NCBI RefSeq assembly: GCF_003725735.1
Contig: NZ_RJTM01000005.1
Location: 1-55,204, forward strand
DNA length: 55,204 nt
DNA from: Sinomicrobium pectinilyticum
Lineage (GTDB): Bacteria; Bacteroidota; Bacteroidia; Flavobacteriales; Flavobacteriaceae
Direction of reading: 5' to 3'
Shown: positions 34,763-43,664 of the stretch, one piece after another
How the letters are laid out: the number at the start of each line of letters is the position of its first letter
Position numbering within the stretch: position 1 is the stretch's first letter
The notes under the pieces: generated by a model
Database searches by the model: none
Told to the model about the DNA's origin: nothing
The model's input: only the letters and a program-made list of their open reading frames with translations
Program-made: the position numbers and the translations under genes

Positions 34763-36799
34763 ATGAATTCCAGGAATAACATCTTAAATAAAAGCATCCT
34801 GAAAAGTGCGTGGAAAGAGTCCTTTATAAAACTCAGCCCCGCATCGATGATGAAAAACCCGGTGATGTTCACCGTCGAAATAGGTACACTGGTCATGATT
34901 GCAGTTAGCTGTATATCTCTTTTTGTCCGAAGCGAAAGTATAGGCAGCTTCGGGTATAACTTTGCCATTACCCTGATCCTGGTCATTACCCTCTTGTTTG
35001 CCAATCTGGCGGAAGCCATAGCGGAAGCCCGTGGCAAAGCACAGGCAAATGCCCTGAAAAAAACGCGCACCGATACCATGGCCAAACGCTTGCTGGTAGA
35101 TGGTACCATAAAAATGGTAAATGCTACGGAACTCCGGAAGAACGATATTTTTATTGCAGAAGCCGGTGATGTCATCGCGGCAGACGGAGAGATCGTGGAG
35201 GGATTTGCATCTATCGATGAATCTGCCATTACAGGGGAGTCCGCTCCTGTCATCCGCGAAGCGGAAACCGATCACAACAGTGTTATCGGGGGGACGAAGG
35301 TATTATCGGATACCATAAAAATAAAAGTGACATCCGAGCCGGGAGAATCATTCCTGGACAAAATGATTGCCCTTGTAGAAGGGGCCAATCGCCAGAAAAC
35401 ACCTAATGAAATAGCCCTCACCATACTTTTGGCCAGTTTTACCGTAGTATTCCTGATCGTTACCGTGACCTTGCAGCCATTTGCCGCTTACAGCAATACC
35501 CTGTTGTCCGTTGCCGCCCTGGTGTCCCTGTTCGTATGCCTGATCCCCACAACTATCGGCGGATTGCTTTCTGCAATCGGTATTGCCGGGATGGACAGGG
35601 CCTTGTCTGCCAATATCATTGCCAAATCCGGTAAGGCGGTGGAAACGGCAGGGGATATTGATGTATTGCTCCTGGACAAGACCGGGACCATTACCATAGG
35701 TAACCGCAAGGCCACTCATTTTTATCCCCTTGACGGTACGGACGAAATGTCTTTTGCCTGCCTGTGTGCTATGAGTTCTGCTTCGGATAATACTCCGGAA
35801 GGTAAATCCATAGTGGAACTTGCCGAAGGTTCGGAAGTCTTCCTTGATGATCTCCGGGATGTTGAGATTAACGAGTTTATAAAGTTTACTGCCGAAACCC
35901 GCATGAGCGGTGTGGACCTTAAGGACGGGCGACAGATACGAAAAGGGGCCTGGGATGCCATTGAAAAATGGTGTGATATAGCACCCGGATTACTTCCACA
36001 GTTCCGGGATAAGGTCAGGGAAATTGCCGAAAAAGGAGGTACACCGCTGGCCCTTGGTGTGGATAAAAAGGCTTTGGGGGTCATTCAGCTGGAAGATATC
36101 ATAAAACCTGGAATACAGGAACGTTTTGCCCGGTTCCGGAAAATGGGTTTGAAAACCGTGATGGTCACCGGGGACAATCCCCTCACCGCCGCTTTTATAG
36201 CCCGGCAGGCCGGGGTGGATGACTTTATTGCCGAGGCCAGGCCGGAGGATAAGCTGTTATATATCAAAAAAGAGCAGGAGGCCGGAAAACTGGTAGCCAT
36301 GATGGGAGACGGGACCAATGATGCCCCGGCCCTGGCGCAGGCCGATGTGGGTATAGCCATGAACAGCGGTACCCAGGCGGCCAAGGAAGCAGCCAATATG
36401 GTTGACCTGGACAATGACCCTACCAAACTCCTGGAAGTAGTGGAGATAGGTAAACAGCTGCTCATTACCCGGGGAAATGTCACCACGTTTTCCATTGCCA
36501 ATGATGTGGCCAAATATTTTGCCATCGTTCCGGCCTTGTTTGCCATAAGCATTCCGGGGCTGAATATGCTGAACATCATGAGGCTTGAAAGCCCGGAGTC
36601 GGCCATACTTTCCGCGGTGATCTTCAATGCGGTCATTATTCCCGCATTGATCCCCCTGGCACTACGGGGCGTAAAGTACCGCCCGATGGGGGCATCGGCC
36701 CTGTTAACGCGAAACCTGCTGGTCTATGGCCTCGGTGGAATAGCCCTGCCCTTTGTAGGGATAAAACTTATTGATATGATCGTCAGTATATTCTTATAG
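34763..36799 (+). CDS. kdpB: K+-transporting ATPase subunit B (P-type ATPase)
   Basis: A 678-aa P1A-type ATPase that powers KdpFABC. It has [14 protein letters not shown] in TM1, [15 protein letters not shown] in the actuator domain, [20 protein letters not shown], the phosphorylation site [18 protein letters not shown] in the nucleotide domain, [14 protein letters not shown], and [23 protein letters not shown]. All motifs are intact and length is normal. A large palindromic repeat lies between it and kdpC, which may affect the ratio of the subunits. Confidence 0.97.
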   Translation: MNSRNNILNKSILKSAWKESFIKLSPASMMKNPVMFTVEIGTLVMIAVSCISLFVRSESIGSFGYNFAITLILVITLLFANLAEAIAEARGKAQANALKKTRTDTMAKRLLVDGTIKMVNATELRKNDIFIAEAGDVIAADGEIVEGFASIDESAITGESAPVIREAETDHNSVIGGTKVLSDTIKIKVTSEPGESFLDKMIALVEGANRQKTPNEIALTILLASFTVVFLIVTVTLQPFAAYSNTLLSVAALVSLFVCLIPTTIGGLLSAIGIAGMDRALSANIIAKSGKAVETAGDIDVLLLDKTGTITIGNRKATHFYPLDGTDEMSFACLCAMSSASDNTPEGKSIVELAEGSEVFLDDLRDVEINEFIKFTAETRMSGVDLKDGRQIRKGAWDAIEKWCDIAPGLLPQFRDKVREIAEKGGTPLALGVDKKALGVIQLEDIIKPGIQERFARFRKMGLKTVMVTGDNPLTAAFIARQAGVDDFIAEARPEDKLLYIKKEQEAGKLVAMMGDGTNDAPALAQADVGIAMNSGTQAAKEAANMVDLDNDPTKLLEVVEIGKQLLITRGNVTTFSIANDVAKYFAIVPALFAISIPGLNMLNIMRLESPESAILSAVIFNAVIIPALIPLALRGVKYRPMGASALLTRNLLVYGLGGIALPFVGIKLIDMIVSIFL

Positions 36800-36802
36800 A
36801 TC

Positions 36803-36877
36803 AGCTTATAGCCCCCTTTTCTCCCGAAAAAGGAAAGGGTTCCCCTCACGAAGGGAACCGGGGGAGTTCCATAAGCT
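36803..36877 (+). repeat. Palindromic REP-like element between kdpB and kdpC
   Basis: AGCTTAT (36803-36809) pairs with ATAAGCT (36871-36877) and CCCCC (36812-36816) with GGGGG (36860-36864). Two inner hairpins (CCCTTT...AAAGGG and GGTTCCC...GGGAACC) give a branched fold. There is no T-run. It resembles the GC-rich intergenic palindromes at 46353-46515. Confidence 0.65.
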
Positions 36878-36905
36878 CAAAATAAAATTTTAAAAAGACA
36901 CAATA

Positions 36906-37472
36906 ATGAAATCATTAAGAACAATTTTTGGCTTAACCTTATTGACACTTCTGTTATTCGGCATGGGATATCCCCTTGCCATGGTGGGATTAGGTACTGT
37001 CCTTGCCCCGGATGGTGCCCGGGGAAATCCCGTATATCAAGGGGAAAAATTGATCGGGTTTGAAAATATAGGCCAGGATTTTCACAGCAACCGGTATTTC
37101 TGGGGCCGGCCGTCTGCGGTAGGTTATGATGCATCCTCTACCGGAGGGTCGAACTACGGGCCTACGAATCCGGAATACCTGGAACTGGTAAAAAACAGGA
37201 TAGATACCTTGATGAAATATCATCCCGGGCTGGTTAAAAAAGATATTCCTGTAGACCTGGTCACGGCATCCGGTTCGGGATTGGACCCCCATATTTCCAA
37301 AAAAGCAGCCCTGATCCAGGTTCATCGCATTGCGCAGGTAAGAAAGGTCCCCGAAAATAAGTTACGGGAATTGATAGAAAATCATGCCGAAAATTCTTTC
37401 TTTGGAGGTCCTGATAATTATATTAACGTACTGAAACTTAATATGGCCCTGGACGAACTGGAAATCAGGTGA
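36906..37472 (+). CDS. kdpC: K+-transporting ATPase subunit C
   Basis: A 188-aa protein with one N-terminal TM (residues ~8-28) and a periplasmic domain; it acts as the catalytic chaperone of KdpB. Family motifs include GNPVYQGEKLIGFENIGQDF, YFWGRPSAVGYD, SGGSNYGPTNPE (here TGGSNYGPTNPE) and the signature VTASGSGLDPHIS. It is separated from kdpB by 106 bp holding a palindromic element, and followed 91 bp later by a porin gene. Confidence 0.96.
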   Translation: MKSLRTIFGLTLLTLLLFGMGYPLAMVGLGTVLAPDGARGNPVYQGEKLIGFENIGQDFHSNRYFWGRPSAVGYDASSTGGSNYGPTNPEYLELVKNRIDTLMKYHPGLVKKDIPVDLVTASGSGLDPHISKKAALIQVHRIAQVRKVPENKLRELIENHAENSFFGGPDNYINVLKLNMALDELEIR

Positions 37473-37517
37473 TAACCGGATTCGTAAAGTAAACTGAATA
37501 TACACAAAAACAGCTGG

Positions 37518-37548
37518 CCGGTACTTCGGCTGCCGAACGAAGTACCGG
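37518..37548 (+). repeat. Hairpin between kdpC and the porin gene
   Basis: CCGGTACTTCG at 37518-37528 is perfectly complementary to 37538-37548, with a 9-nt loop. The only following tract is A-rich (TAAAAACAAA), so it is not a classic terminator. It may be an attenuator or a processing/stability element. Confidence 0.6.
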
Positions 37549-37563
37549 TCTAAAAACAAACGA

Positions 37564-38658
37564 ATGAGATCTTATCCATTTTTTATTACTGCTTTACTGG
37601 GGCTTGGTACCATTCAGGCCCAGGAAAAAGCGAATACCCTGACCGTTTCGGGATATTTGGACACTTATTACAGTTATTTTACCCATAATACAGATGCTAA
37701 TGCATTCCAGCCTTATACCACGGTCTCGGCCACGAATAAGCGGTTCGGACTGAATGTGGCCCAGATCGGTGCACATTATAAGTCAGATAAGATAAGAGGA
37801 AATCTCACTTTACACTGGGGAGATATAGCCCGGGCTACATGGTCCGAAGAGTACCGGGCAGTCCAGGAAGCCAACCTCGGGTTCCGGATTGCGGAAGATT
37901 TATGGATAGACGCAGGATTTTTCACCACCCATATAGGGACGGAAAGTTTTTTACCAAAAAATAATTTTCTCAGTTCTACCGCCGTTGCAACCTATAACGA
38001 ACCGTTTTACCAGGCGGGGGTCAAAATTTCATATGAGGGTTTTGAAAAACTCTATATTGAACTGTGGGCGGTAAACGGGTATAACTCTTTCCTGGATGTC
38101 AATGATGCCAAATCATTCGGAATATTACTGGAATACCGGTTTAATGATGTCACCTCACTTACTTATACCAATCTCCTGGGAAGGGAATCTCCGGATGAAT
38201 TTCCGGTAAAACAGTACAGGATGTATCACAATCTGTACCTGAACACAACACTGAACGATAAATTGTTCTTAACTTTAGGAGCAGATATAGGAGTGCAGTC
38301 CAATACGGCAAAGGACCGGAACAAAAGCGCATTTATGTATAATGCCCTGGCGACGGTCCGCTACCGGTTCCATCCGCAATGGTCAGTGACAGCAAGAGGG
38401 GAGAGGTTTAAAGATGAAGAGGGTTTTATCAGTGGCCCTGTACCCGGTATTAACGGAGAAGAAATGGGGCTTGGCCTTTGGGGGGTGACCCTGGGCGGAG
38501 AATACAGGCCGGTAACTAACAGCTATATCCGGGGGGAGGCCCGGTTTCTTCGTGCAGACAAAGATATAGCCCTCTTTTCGGACAACCATAACACCAATGA
38601 GCGATGGGAACTTATGGTTACTTTTGGCTATTACCTGGACCACCTTTTTAATTTTTAA
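37564..38658 (+). CDS. Outer-membrane beta-barrel porin (OmpL-like, beta-barrel porin-2 family)
   Basis: A 364-aa protein with a signal peptide (MRSYPFFITALLGLGTIQAQ, cleaved around AQ) and alternating aromatic beta-strands through the whole length, ending in YYLDHLFNF with a terminal Phe. The start TVSGYLDTYYSYFTHNTDANAF and the central QANLGFRIAEDLWIDAGFF-like region fit the putative beta-barrel porin-2 family found in Bacteroidetes. It lies inside the kdp operon between kdpC and the KdpD half, so it probably provides an outer-membrane entry path for K+ when the pump is made. That role is inferred from context alone. Confidence 0.85.
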   Translation: MRSYPFFITALLGLGTIQAQEKANTLTVSGYLDTYYSYFTHNTDANAFQPYTTVSATNKRFGLNVAQIGAHYKSDKIRGNLTLHWGDIARATWSEEYRAVQEANLGFRIAEDLWIDAGFFTTHIGTESFLPKNNFLSSTAVATYNEPFYQAGVKISYEGFEKLYIELWAVNGYNSFLDVNDAKSFGILLEYRFNDVTSLTYTNLLGRESPDEFPVKQYRMYHNLYLNTTLNDKLFLTLGADIGVQSNTAKDRNKSAFMYNALATVRYRFHPQWSVTARGERFKDEEGFISGPVPGINGEEMGLGLWGVTLGGEYRPVTNSYIRGEARFLRADKDIALFSDNHNTNERWELMVTFGYYLDHLFNF

Positions 38659-38659
38659 G

Positions 38660-39796
38660 ATGCCTGGTAAGAATACAGATAACGGTACGGAAAAAGACGG
38701 CTTCCTGCATCTTATCCAAAGACGTAAAAAGGGCCGGCTCAAGGTATATATCGGCATGATAGCCGGAGTGGGAAAGACGTACAGGATGTTACAGGAAGCC
38801 CATCAATTGCTGGAAGCAGGGGTGGATGTACGTATCGGTTTTATTGAAACCCATGGCCGGGAAGAAACACAGGTTTTGGTGCAGGATATCCCGGTAATCC
38901 CGTTGAAGAATGTTTTTTACAAGGGCCGGGAATTGGAGGAAATGGACCCGGATGCCATTATCCTGTCCCGGCCCGATGTGGTACTGGTCGATGAACTGGC
39001 CCATACCAACATTCCCGGAAGCAAGAATGAAAAACGTTGGCAGGATGTGGAGGAACTCCTGGATTACGGCATAAATGTCATCACTGCATTTAATGTTCAG
39101 CACCTGCAGAGCATGACGGATAAGGTAGAGAATATTTCCGGTATAGAGATCAGGGAAACCATTCCGGACAAAATACTGAATGAGGCCGATGAGGTTGTTA
39201 ATATAGACCTTCCTGCCGAGGACCTTATCAAACGCCTGAAGGAAGGGAAAATCTATAAGGGGGAGCGGGCAGAACGGGCGCTGAATAATTTTTTTCAGCC
39301 CGAAAAAATATTACAGTTAAGGGACCTGGCACTGCGAAAAGTGGCTTCCCAGGTAGAGAAGAAAATAGAACGTAGTCTGCCCGCTACGGGACGTATGCAG
39401 CTGGAACGTTTTATGGCTTGTATCAGTACCAACTCTGAAAGCGGAAAACACATTATAAGAAAAACAGCGAGAATAGCTGATTATTACCATGCGGAATGGT
39501 TTGTGGTCTATGTAAAGACACCGAGAGAAGATGTGTTTAAGATCGACCTGAAGACCCAACGTAAATTGTTGAACAACATGCAGCTGGCCAGAGAGCTTGG
39601 GGCGCAGGTCATCACTATACGCGAAGAAAATATACCCAGGGCTGTTTTTCGCAAAGCCGTGGAACTGAAAATTACCAATATCGTTATGGGAAAACCGCAC
39701 TTTTCCCTGTGGAGGCAACTAAGGGGAAAAAATTACTTCGACAAATTGTTAAAGTACTTATTGGATACCGAGATAGATGTTATTATTGTTTTTTAA
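38660..39796 (+). CDS. KdpD N-terminal sensory protein (KdpD domain plus USP domain, no kinase)
   Basis: A 378-aa cytoplasmic protein equal to the N-terminal half of KdpD. It has Walker A GVGKTYRMLQEAH, VRIGFIETHGRE, Walker B DVVLVDELAHTNIPGS, and a universal-stress-protein domain from about residue 250 (FMACISTNSESGKHIIRKTARIA...TNIVMGKPHFS). There are no TM helices and no kinase domain. I chose ATG 38660, one base after the porin stop, rather than an in-frame ATG 63 bases upstream inside the porin gene. It probably senses K+/nucleotide state and acts on the separate kinase 51 bp downstream or the response regulator. Confidence 0.9.
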   Translation: MPGKNTDNGTEKDGFLHLIQRRKKGRLKVYIGMIAGVGKTYRMLQEAHQLLEAGVDVRIGFIETHGREETQVLVQDIPVIPLKNVFYKGRELEEMDPDAIILSRPDVVLVDELAHTNIPGSKNEKRWQDVEELLDYGINVITAFNVQHLQSMTDKVENISGIEIRETIPDKILNEADEVVNIDLPAEDLIKRLKEGKIYKGERAERALNNFFQPEKILQLRDLALRKVASQVEKKIERSLPATGRMQLERFMACISTNSESGKHIIRKTARIADYYHAEWFVVYVKTPREDVFKIDLKTQRKLLNNMQLARELGAQVITIREENIPRAVFRKAVELKITNIVMGKPHFSLWRQLRGKNYFDKLLKYLLDTEIDVIIVF

Positions 39797-39847
39797 AAAG
39801 GAAGGAGTTGTTAACAGAGGCTTTGTTTCTCCCGTAAATTACATGTT

Positions 39848-41626
39848 ATGAAGTTTAAGACCAAATTACTGCTCTCCTTCGGTTTTTTATTTATTATCAT
39901 CCTGTTATTGGGACTGGTAGGCAGTTTTTATGTCAAAAAACTCGGAGAAGAAGCTTCGAATATTCTGAAGGACAACAACCGTACATTGCAGTATATGCAA
40001 CGGATAAATACGGAAATCGATGCCATCGAAAAAATACTGGTCCTCAATCTGCCCGGTCGGGTAGAGCCGTATTTGTCCGAAGTGAATGCCCAGCTCCGGC
40101 TTCAAAAGAATAATATTACCGAAACGGGGGAAGCAGGGCTCACCCAAAAACTGGAAAAGAATATAAAGGACTTTACTGAAATACTGGATAAGGGCCGAAA
40201 GCGGGAAAGTATGGAATCTCTTTTCCTGATAAGGGAACTTACCGATCAGATCTATGAGATCAATCAGGAAAAAATATCGGAAAGCAATCAAAAGGTCAAT
40301 GACACTTCCGACAGGGTATTCGTTTCCATGGTTATTATCGCTTTTGCCACACTTGTGATCGGACTTTTCTTTACATTCGGCATGCCCGGTTATCTTACCA
40401 GGTCCATTAAAAAGTTTGACAAGGCTATTGACAAGGTATCCCGGGGAATATATGATGTAAATGTTCCGGCGAACCGAAAAGACGAATTCGGGCATTTAGC
40501 CGCTTCCTTTAATTTGATGGCACTCAAACTCAAGGAGTTCGAACAGAGTAACTATGCGAAAATCCTTTTCGAAAAGAACAGGCTGGATACCATTATCAAC
40601 CAGCTTTCCGAAGCTATTATAGGACTGGATCAGAACAAGCATATCCTGTTTGTCAATCAACGGGCACTTGCTTTACTGGGATTGAAGCAAAAAGAAATCC
40701 GGGGAAAATATGCACCGGATATTGCCATGCATAACGAATTAATGCAGAATCTGATCCGGGAATTAATGATAGGAGGCTATACCGGAGATTATGCGTCCCA
40801 TCCCATTAAGGTTACGGAGGACAAGAAAGAAAAGTCTTTTTCCAAGGATATTATCGATATTATAACAAATCCGACAGGTGAAGGGGAAAGAAAAATCCTG
40901 ATAGGGCATGTGATCATTTTAACCGATATCACGGAGTTTGCCGATAAAGACAAGGCCAAAACCCGTTTCATGGCTACATTAAGCCATGAATTAAAAACCC
41001 CGGTAGCAGCAATTGATATGGGGGCGGGGTTGTTGCAAAATAAAAAGACGGGGACCTTGAACGAAGAACAGGAAGAATGGGTGAAAACCATTGTGCAAAA
41101 CAATGACCGCATAAAGCGGACGATTAATGAAATACTGGACCTGTCCAAAATAGAAAGTGGCAGTATAGACGTGTTGAGTTCCCGGACAAAAGTAGGCTAC
41201 CTGGTAGACTCTGCCATTCTGGGGATACAACCGTTTATTAAAGATAAGAAATTAACGGTACAAAATCTTTCGGTCGTAAATGAATCGGAAGTCCTGGCGG
41301 ATCCCCAGAAAGTGATCTGGATATTGAATAATTTTTTGACCAATGCCATCCGTTACTCTCCTGAAGAGGGGACGATAAAGGTAAGTGCAGAGGCAGAAGG
41401 TTATTTTATCAGAATCTCGGTAACTGACCAGGGGAAAGGGGTCGATCCCGCACAGAAAAAAACTATTTTTAAACCCTATTCCAGGCTTAAGGGCGACCAA
41501 TCCGAAGGTACCGGGCTGGGACTTGCCATCTCCAAGGAATTTGTCGAGGCTATGGGAGGAAGTATAGGTTTGTTTTCCAGGGAGGACCAGGGGGTAACAT
41601 TCTGGATTAAGCTGAGAAAGCCATAA
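39848..41626 (+). CDS. Membrane sensor histidine kinase (HAMP-PAS-HisKA-HATPase), partner of the Kdp regulator
   Basis: A 592-aa kinase. It has TM1 (~8-28), a periplasmic helical region (~29-155), TM2 (~158-182), a HAMP linker, a PAS-like domain (~240-345, LDTIINQLSEAIIGLDQN), HisKA with the phospho-acceptor His380 in LSHELKTPVAAID, and a HATPase domain with the N box NNFLTNAIRYSPEE, G1 DQGKGVD and G2 GTGLGLAI. It is last in the kdp gene train. It carries the catalytic half that the KdpD-like protein lacks, so the two genes together form a split KdpD. The cognate regulator is probably the sigma-54 activator at the head of the cluster. Confidence 0.92.
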   Translation: MKFKTKLLLSFGFLFIIILLLGLVGSFYVKKLGEEASNILKDNNRTLQYMQRINTEIDAIEKILVLNLPGRVEPYLSEVNAQLRLQKNNITETGEAGLTQKLEKNIKDFTEILDKGRKRESMESLFLIRELTDQIYEINQEKISESNQKVNDTSDRVFVSMVIIAFATLVIGLFFTFGMPGYLTRSIKKFDKAIDKVSRGIYDVNVPANRKDEFGHLAASFNLMALKLKEFEQSNYAKILFEKNRLDTIINQLSEAIIGLDQNKHILFVNQRALALLGLKQKEIRGKYAPDIAMHNELMQNLIRELMIGGYTGDYASHPIKVTEDKKEKSFSKDIIDIITNPTGEGERKILIGHVIILTDITEFADKDKAKTRFMATLSHELKTPVAAIDMGAGLLQNKKTGTLNEEQEEWVKTIVQNNDRIKRTINEILDLSKIESGSIDVLSSRTKVGYLVDSAILGIQPFIKDKKLTVQNLSVVNESEVLADPQKVIWILNNFLTNAIRYSPEEGTIKVSAEAEGYFIRISVTDQGKGVDPAQKKTIFKPYSRLKGDQSEGTGLGLAISKEFVEAMGGSIGLFSREDQGVTFWIKLRKP

Positions 41627-41987
41627 CAAGCAAACATAGCTGATTTGCCCTTACCCGATCCATTTTTCCTTTGTTTTTTATAGTAAATATCACCGGAAGA
41701 GTATTTTTCCACCATATTTTCAGCATACAGGACATCCCGGTCTGAAGATGGCTTGCTGGGAGCCAGCATGCTATGCCTCTCACTACAACAGGCAGGACAG
41801 TACGGGATACTCCATTTAAATGTTGTATATACATTTATGAAAAATTGTGAGGTGATCTGACTTTCACAATGCTCTACGCCGGAGTTATCTCAGGGATACT
41901 ACGCCATTTATTCCCGAAAACCTTGAAATAGAACGGTTAAAACAGAGGATTTAAGAATTCATTATAGGAATTCAGTATAAAAGTTAA
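41627..41987. other. 361-bp gap between the Kdp kinase and the GH28 gene
   Basis: No convincing gene is seen. A short hairpin TGCTGG-GAG-CCAGCA lies around 41755. The promoter of the GH28 gene must be here or just upstream of it, but no TAnnTTTG box was found close to 41988. Confidence 0.5.
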
Positions 41988-43622
41988 GTGATGAAATTAA
42001 AAAACAAATATACAGGCCCCGGCTTATTTCTCATGATGGCAGTTTTCTTTTCCTGTAGTGAAAAAACGAAAGTAGCGAAGGAAGAAAACTATTTTCCGTT
42101 GGATAGCCTGGTCACTGTAAACGAGGTTGGAGCCGGAAACATGCCCGATACCATTGCCGAGGTTCATGCACCTTTTAAAATGCCCGGTTTTAAAAGGCCG
42201 GTGTTTCCGGAAAGGACAATTTCCATCAGGGAAAAAGGAGCGCAACAAAACCGGCTGAGCACCAAAGCCATTCAGGAAGCCATAGATGAGATCAGTAAAA
42301 AAGGAGGGGGGAGAGTTGTTATCCCCGAAGGGAAATGGAGATCCGGGAGAATAAGTTTAAAAAGCAATGTCAACCTACACCTGGAACAAGGTGCCGAACT
42401 TTATTTTAGCGGAGCACTGGAAGATTACCGCCCGGCAGTATTTACCCGCCATGAAGGTGTGGAGGTCATGTCTCTGGGAGCCTGTATATATGCGTATAAA
42501 CAGGACAATATTGCCATAACCGGAAAAGGAACATTGTACGGCCCGGAAGAGGGGCCGGTAAAAGACCAGATGATGACCGAAGATGTCACCGAAAAATTTG
42601 TTCCTGTTGAAAAGCCTGTGGAAGAACGGGTTTATGAGGGATATAACGGGGAGTCCATTTTTCTTCCGATGTTTATTTCACCTACCGATTGTACCAATGT
42701 TTATATTGAAGGGATCACGCTCGAACGATCTGCTTTTTGGAATATAGTGCCGGTTTATTGTGACGGGGTGATTATCCGGGGCGTAACCGTAAATTCGGTC
42801 GGGATTCCCCGTGGCGACGGTATAGATATAGAATCTTCCCGCAATGTACTTATCGAATATTCCACACTCAACAACGGTGATGACTGTTTTACGATGAAAG
42901 CCGGCCGGGGGAAAGACGGGATCCGGGTGAACAGGCCTACCGAAAATGTTGTTGTCCGTTATTGCCTGGCCAAAGAGGGGCATGGAGGAATAACGGTAGG
43001 AAGTGAGACAGCAGGTAAGATCAATAACCTTTATATACACGATTGTGTTTTTGACAATACGGGAGTAGGCATACGCTTTAAGACCCGGAGGCCCCGGGGC
43101 GGAGGAGGAGAGAATTTTATTTATGAAAGGATACGGATGAACCTGCGGCAAACCGCTTTTCGCTGGGATATGCTGGGGAGTGAAATGTATGTCGGAGATC
43201 TTGCAAAAAGGGAACCGTTTTTAGAGGTGAATGAACTGACGCCGAAATTTAAGGACATTCACATTAAAGATATTCTGGTAACACAAGCCTCAACTTTTGT
43301 GAATATCAACGGAATTCCGGAATCACCGTTGGAAAATCTGCTTATGGAAAATATACGTGTAGAAAATAGCAAGCGGTTTTTTAATGCAGATGATGCAAAA
43401 AACCTGAGGTTTAAAAACGTATATGTAGCCAGCCGGGATTCTCTGATGAAATTTCTGGACACCCGCGATGTGATTTTCGAAGACTCGGAGTTTAGGGTGA
43501 ACGGAGGGGAAATTCATACTCAAATAAAAGGAGACCTTTCCGGGAATATTCAGTTTAAGAACACCAGTCCGTCAAAGCCACAGGATTGGGAGAAAACTAC
43601 ATATAAGAGAGCCCAAGAATAG
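41988..43622 (+). CDS. Glycoside hydrolase family 28 (polygalacturonase-like) lipoprotein
   Basis: A 544-aa protein with a lipoprotein signal (LFLMMAVFFSCSEK, Cys at ~24). The mature part is a right-handed beta-helix: it starts with STKAIQEAIDEISKKGGGRVVIPEG, the pectate-lyase-superfamily entry, and carries GH28 active-site-like motifs: RGDGIDIESS (for NTDG), NNGDDCFTMKAG (GDD), EGHGGITVGSE (GHG) and GIRFKTRR (RIK). The NTD motif is altered to GDG at its start, so the exact linkage may differ from plain polygalacturonase. It is probably anchored in the outer or periplasmic membrane and trims a pectin-type glycan. It lies 42 bp before the RuBisCO-like gene and may feed that pathway. Confidence 0.88.
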   Translation: MMKLKNKYTGPGLFLMMAVFFSCSEKTKVAKEENYFPLDSLVTVNEVGAGNMPDTIAEVHAPFKMPGFKRPVFPERTISIREKGAQQNRLSTKAIQEAIDEISKKGGGRVVIPEGKWRSGRISLKSNVNLHLEQGAELYFSGALEDYRPAVFTRHEGVEVMSLGACIYAYKQDNIAITGKGTLYGPEEGPVKDQMMTEDVTEKFVPVEKPVEERVYEGYNGESIFLPMFISPTDCTNVYIEGITLERSAFWNIVPVYCDGVIIRGVTVNSVGIPRGDGIDIESSRNVLIEYSTLNNGDDCFTMKAGRGKDGIRVNRPTENVVVRYCLAKEGHGGITVGSETAGKINNLYIHDCVFDNTGVGIRFKTRRPRGGGGENFIYERIRMNLRQTAFRWDMLGSEMYVGDLAKREPFLEVNELTPKFKDIHIKDILVTQASTFVNINGIPESPLENLLMENIRVENSKRFFNADDAKNLRFKNVYVASRDSLMKFLDTRDVIFEDSEFRVNGGEIHTQIKGDLSGNIQFKNTSPSKPQDWEKTTYKRAQE

Positions 43623-43664
43623 AACTCAGACAGTATCTGAATACTGGTAACTACCATTTATTGC

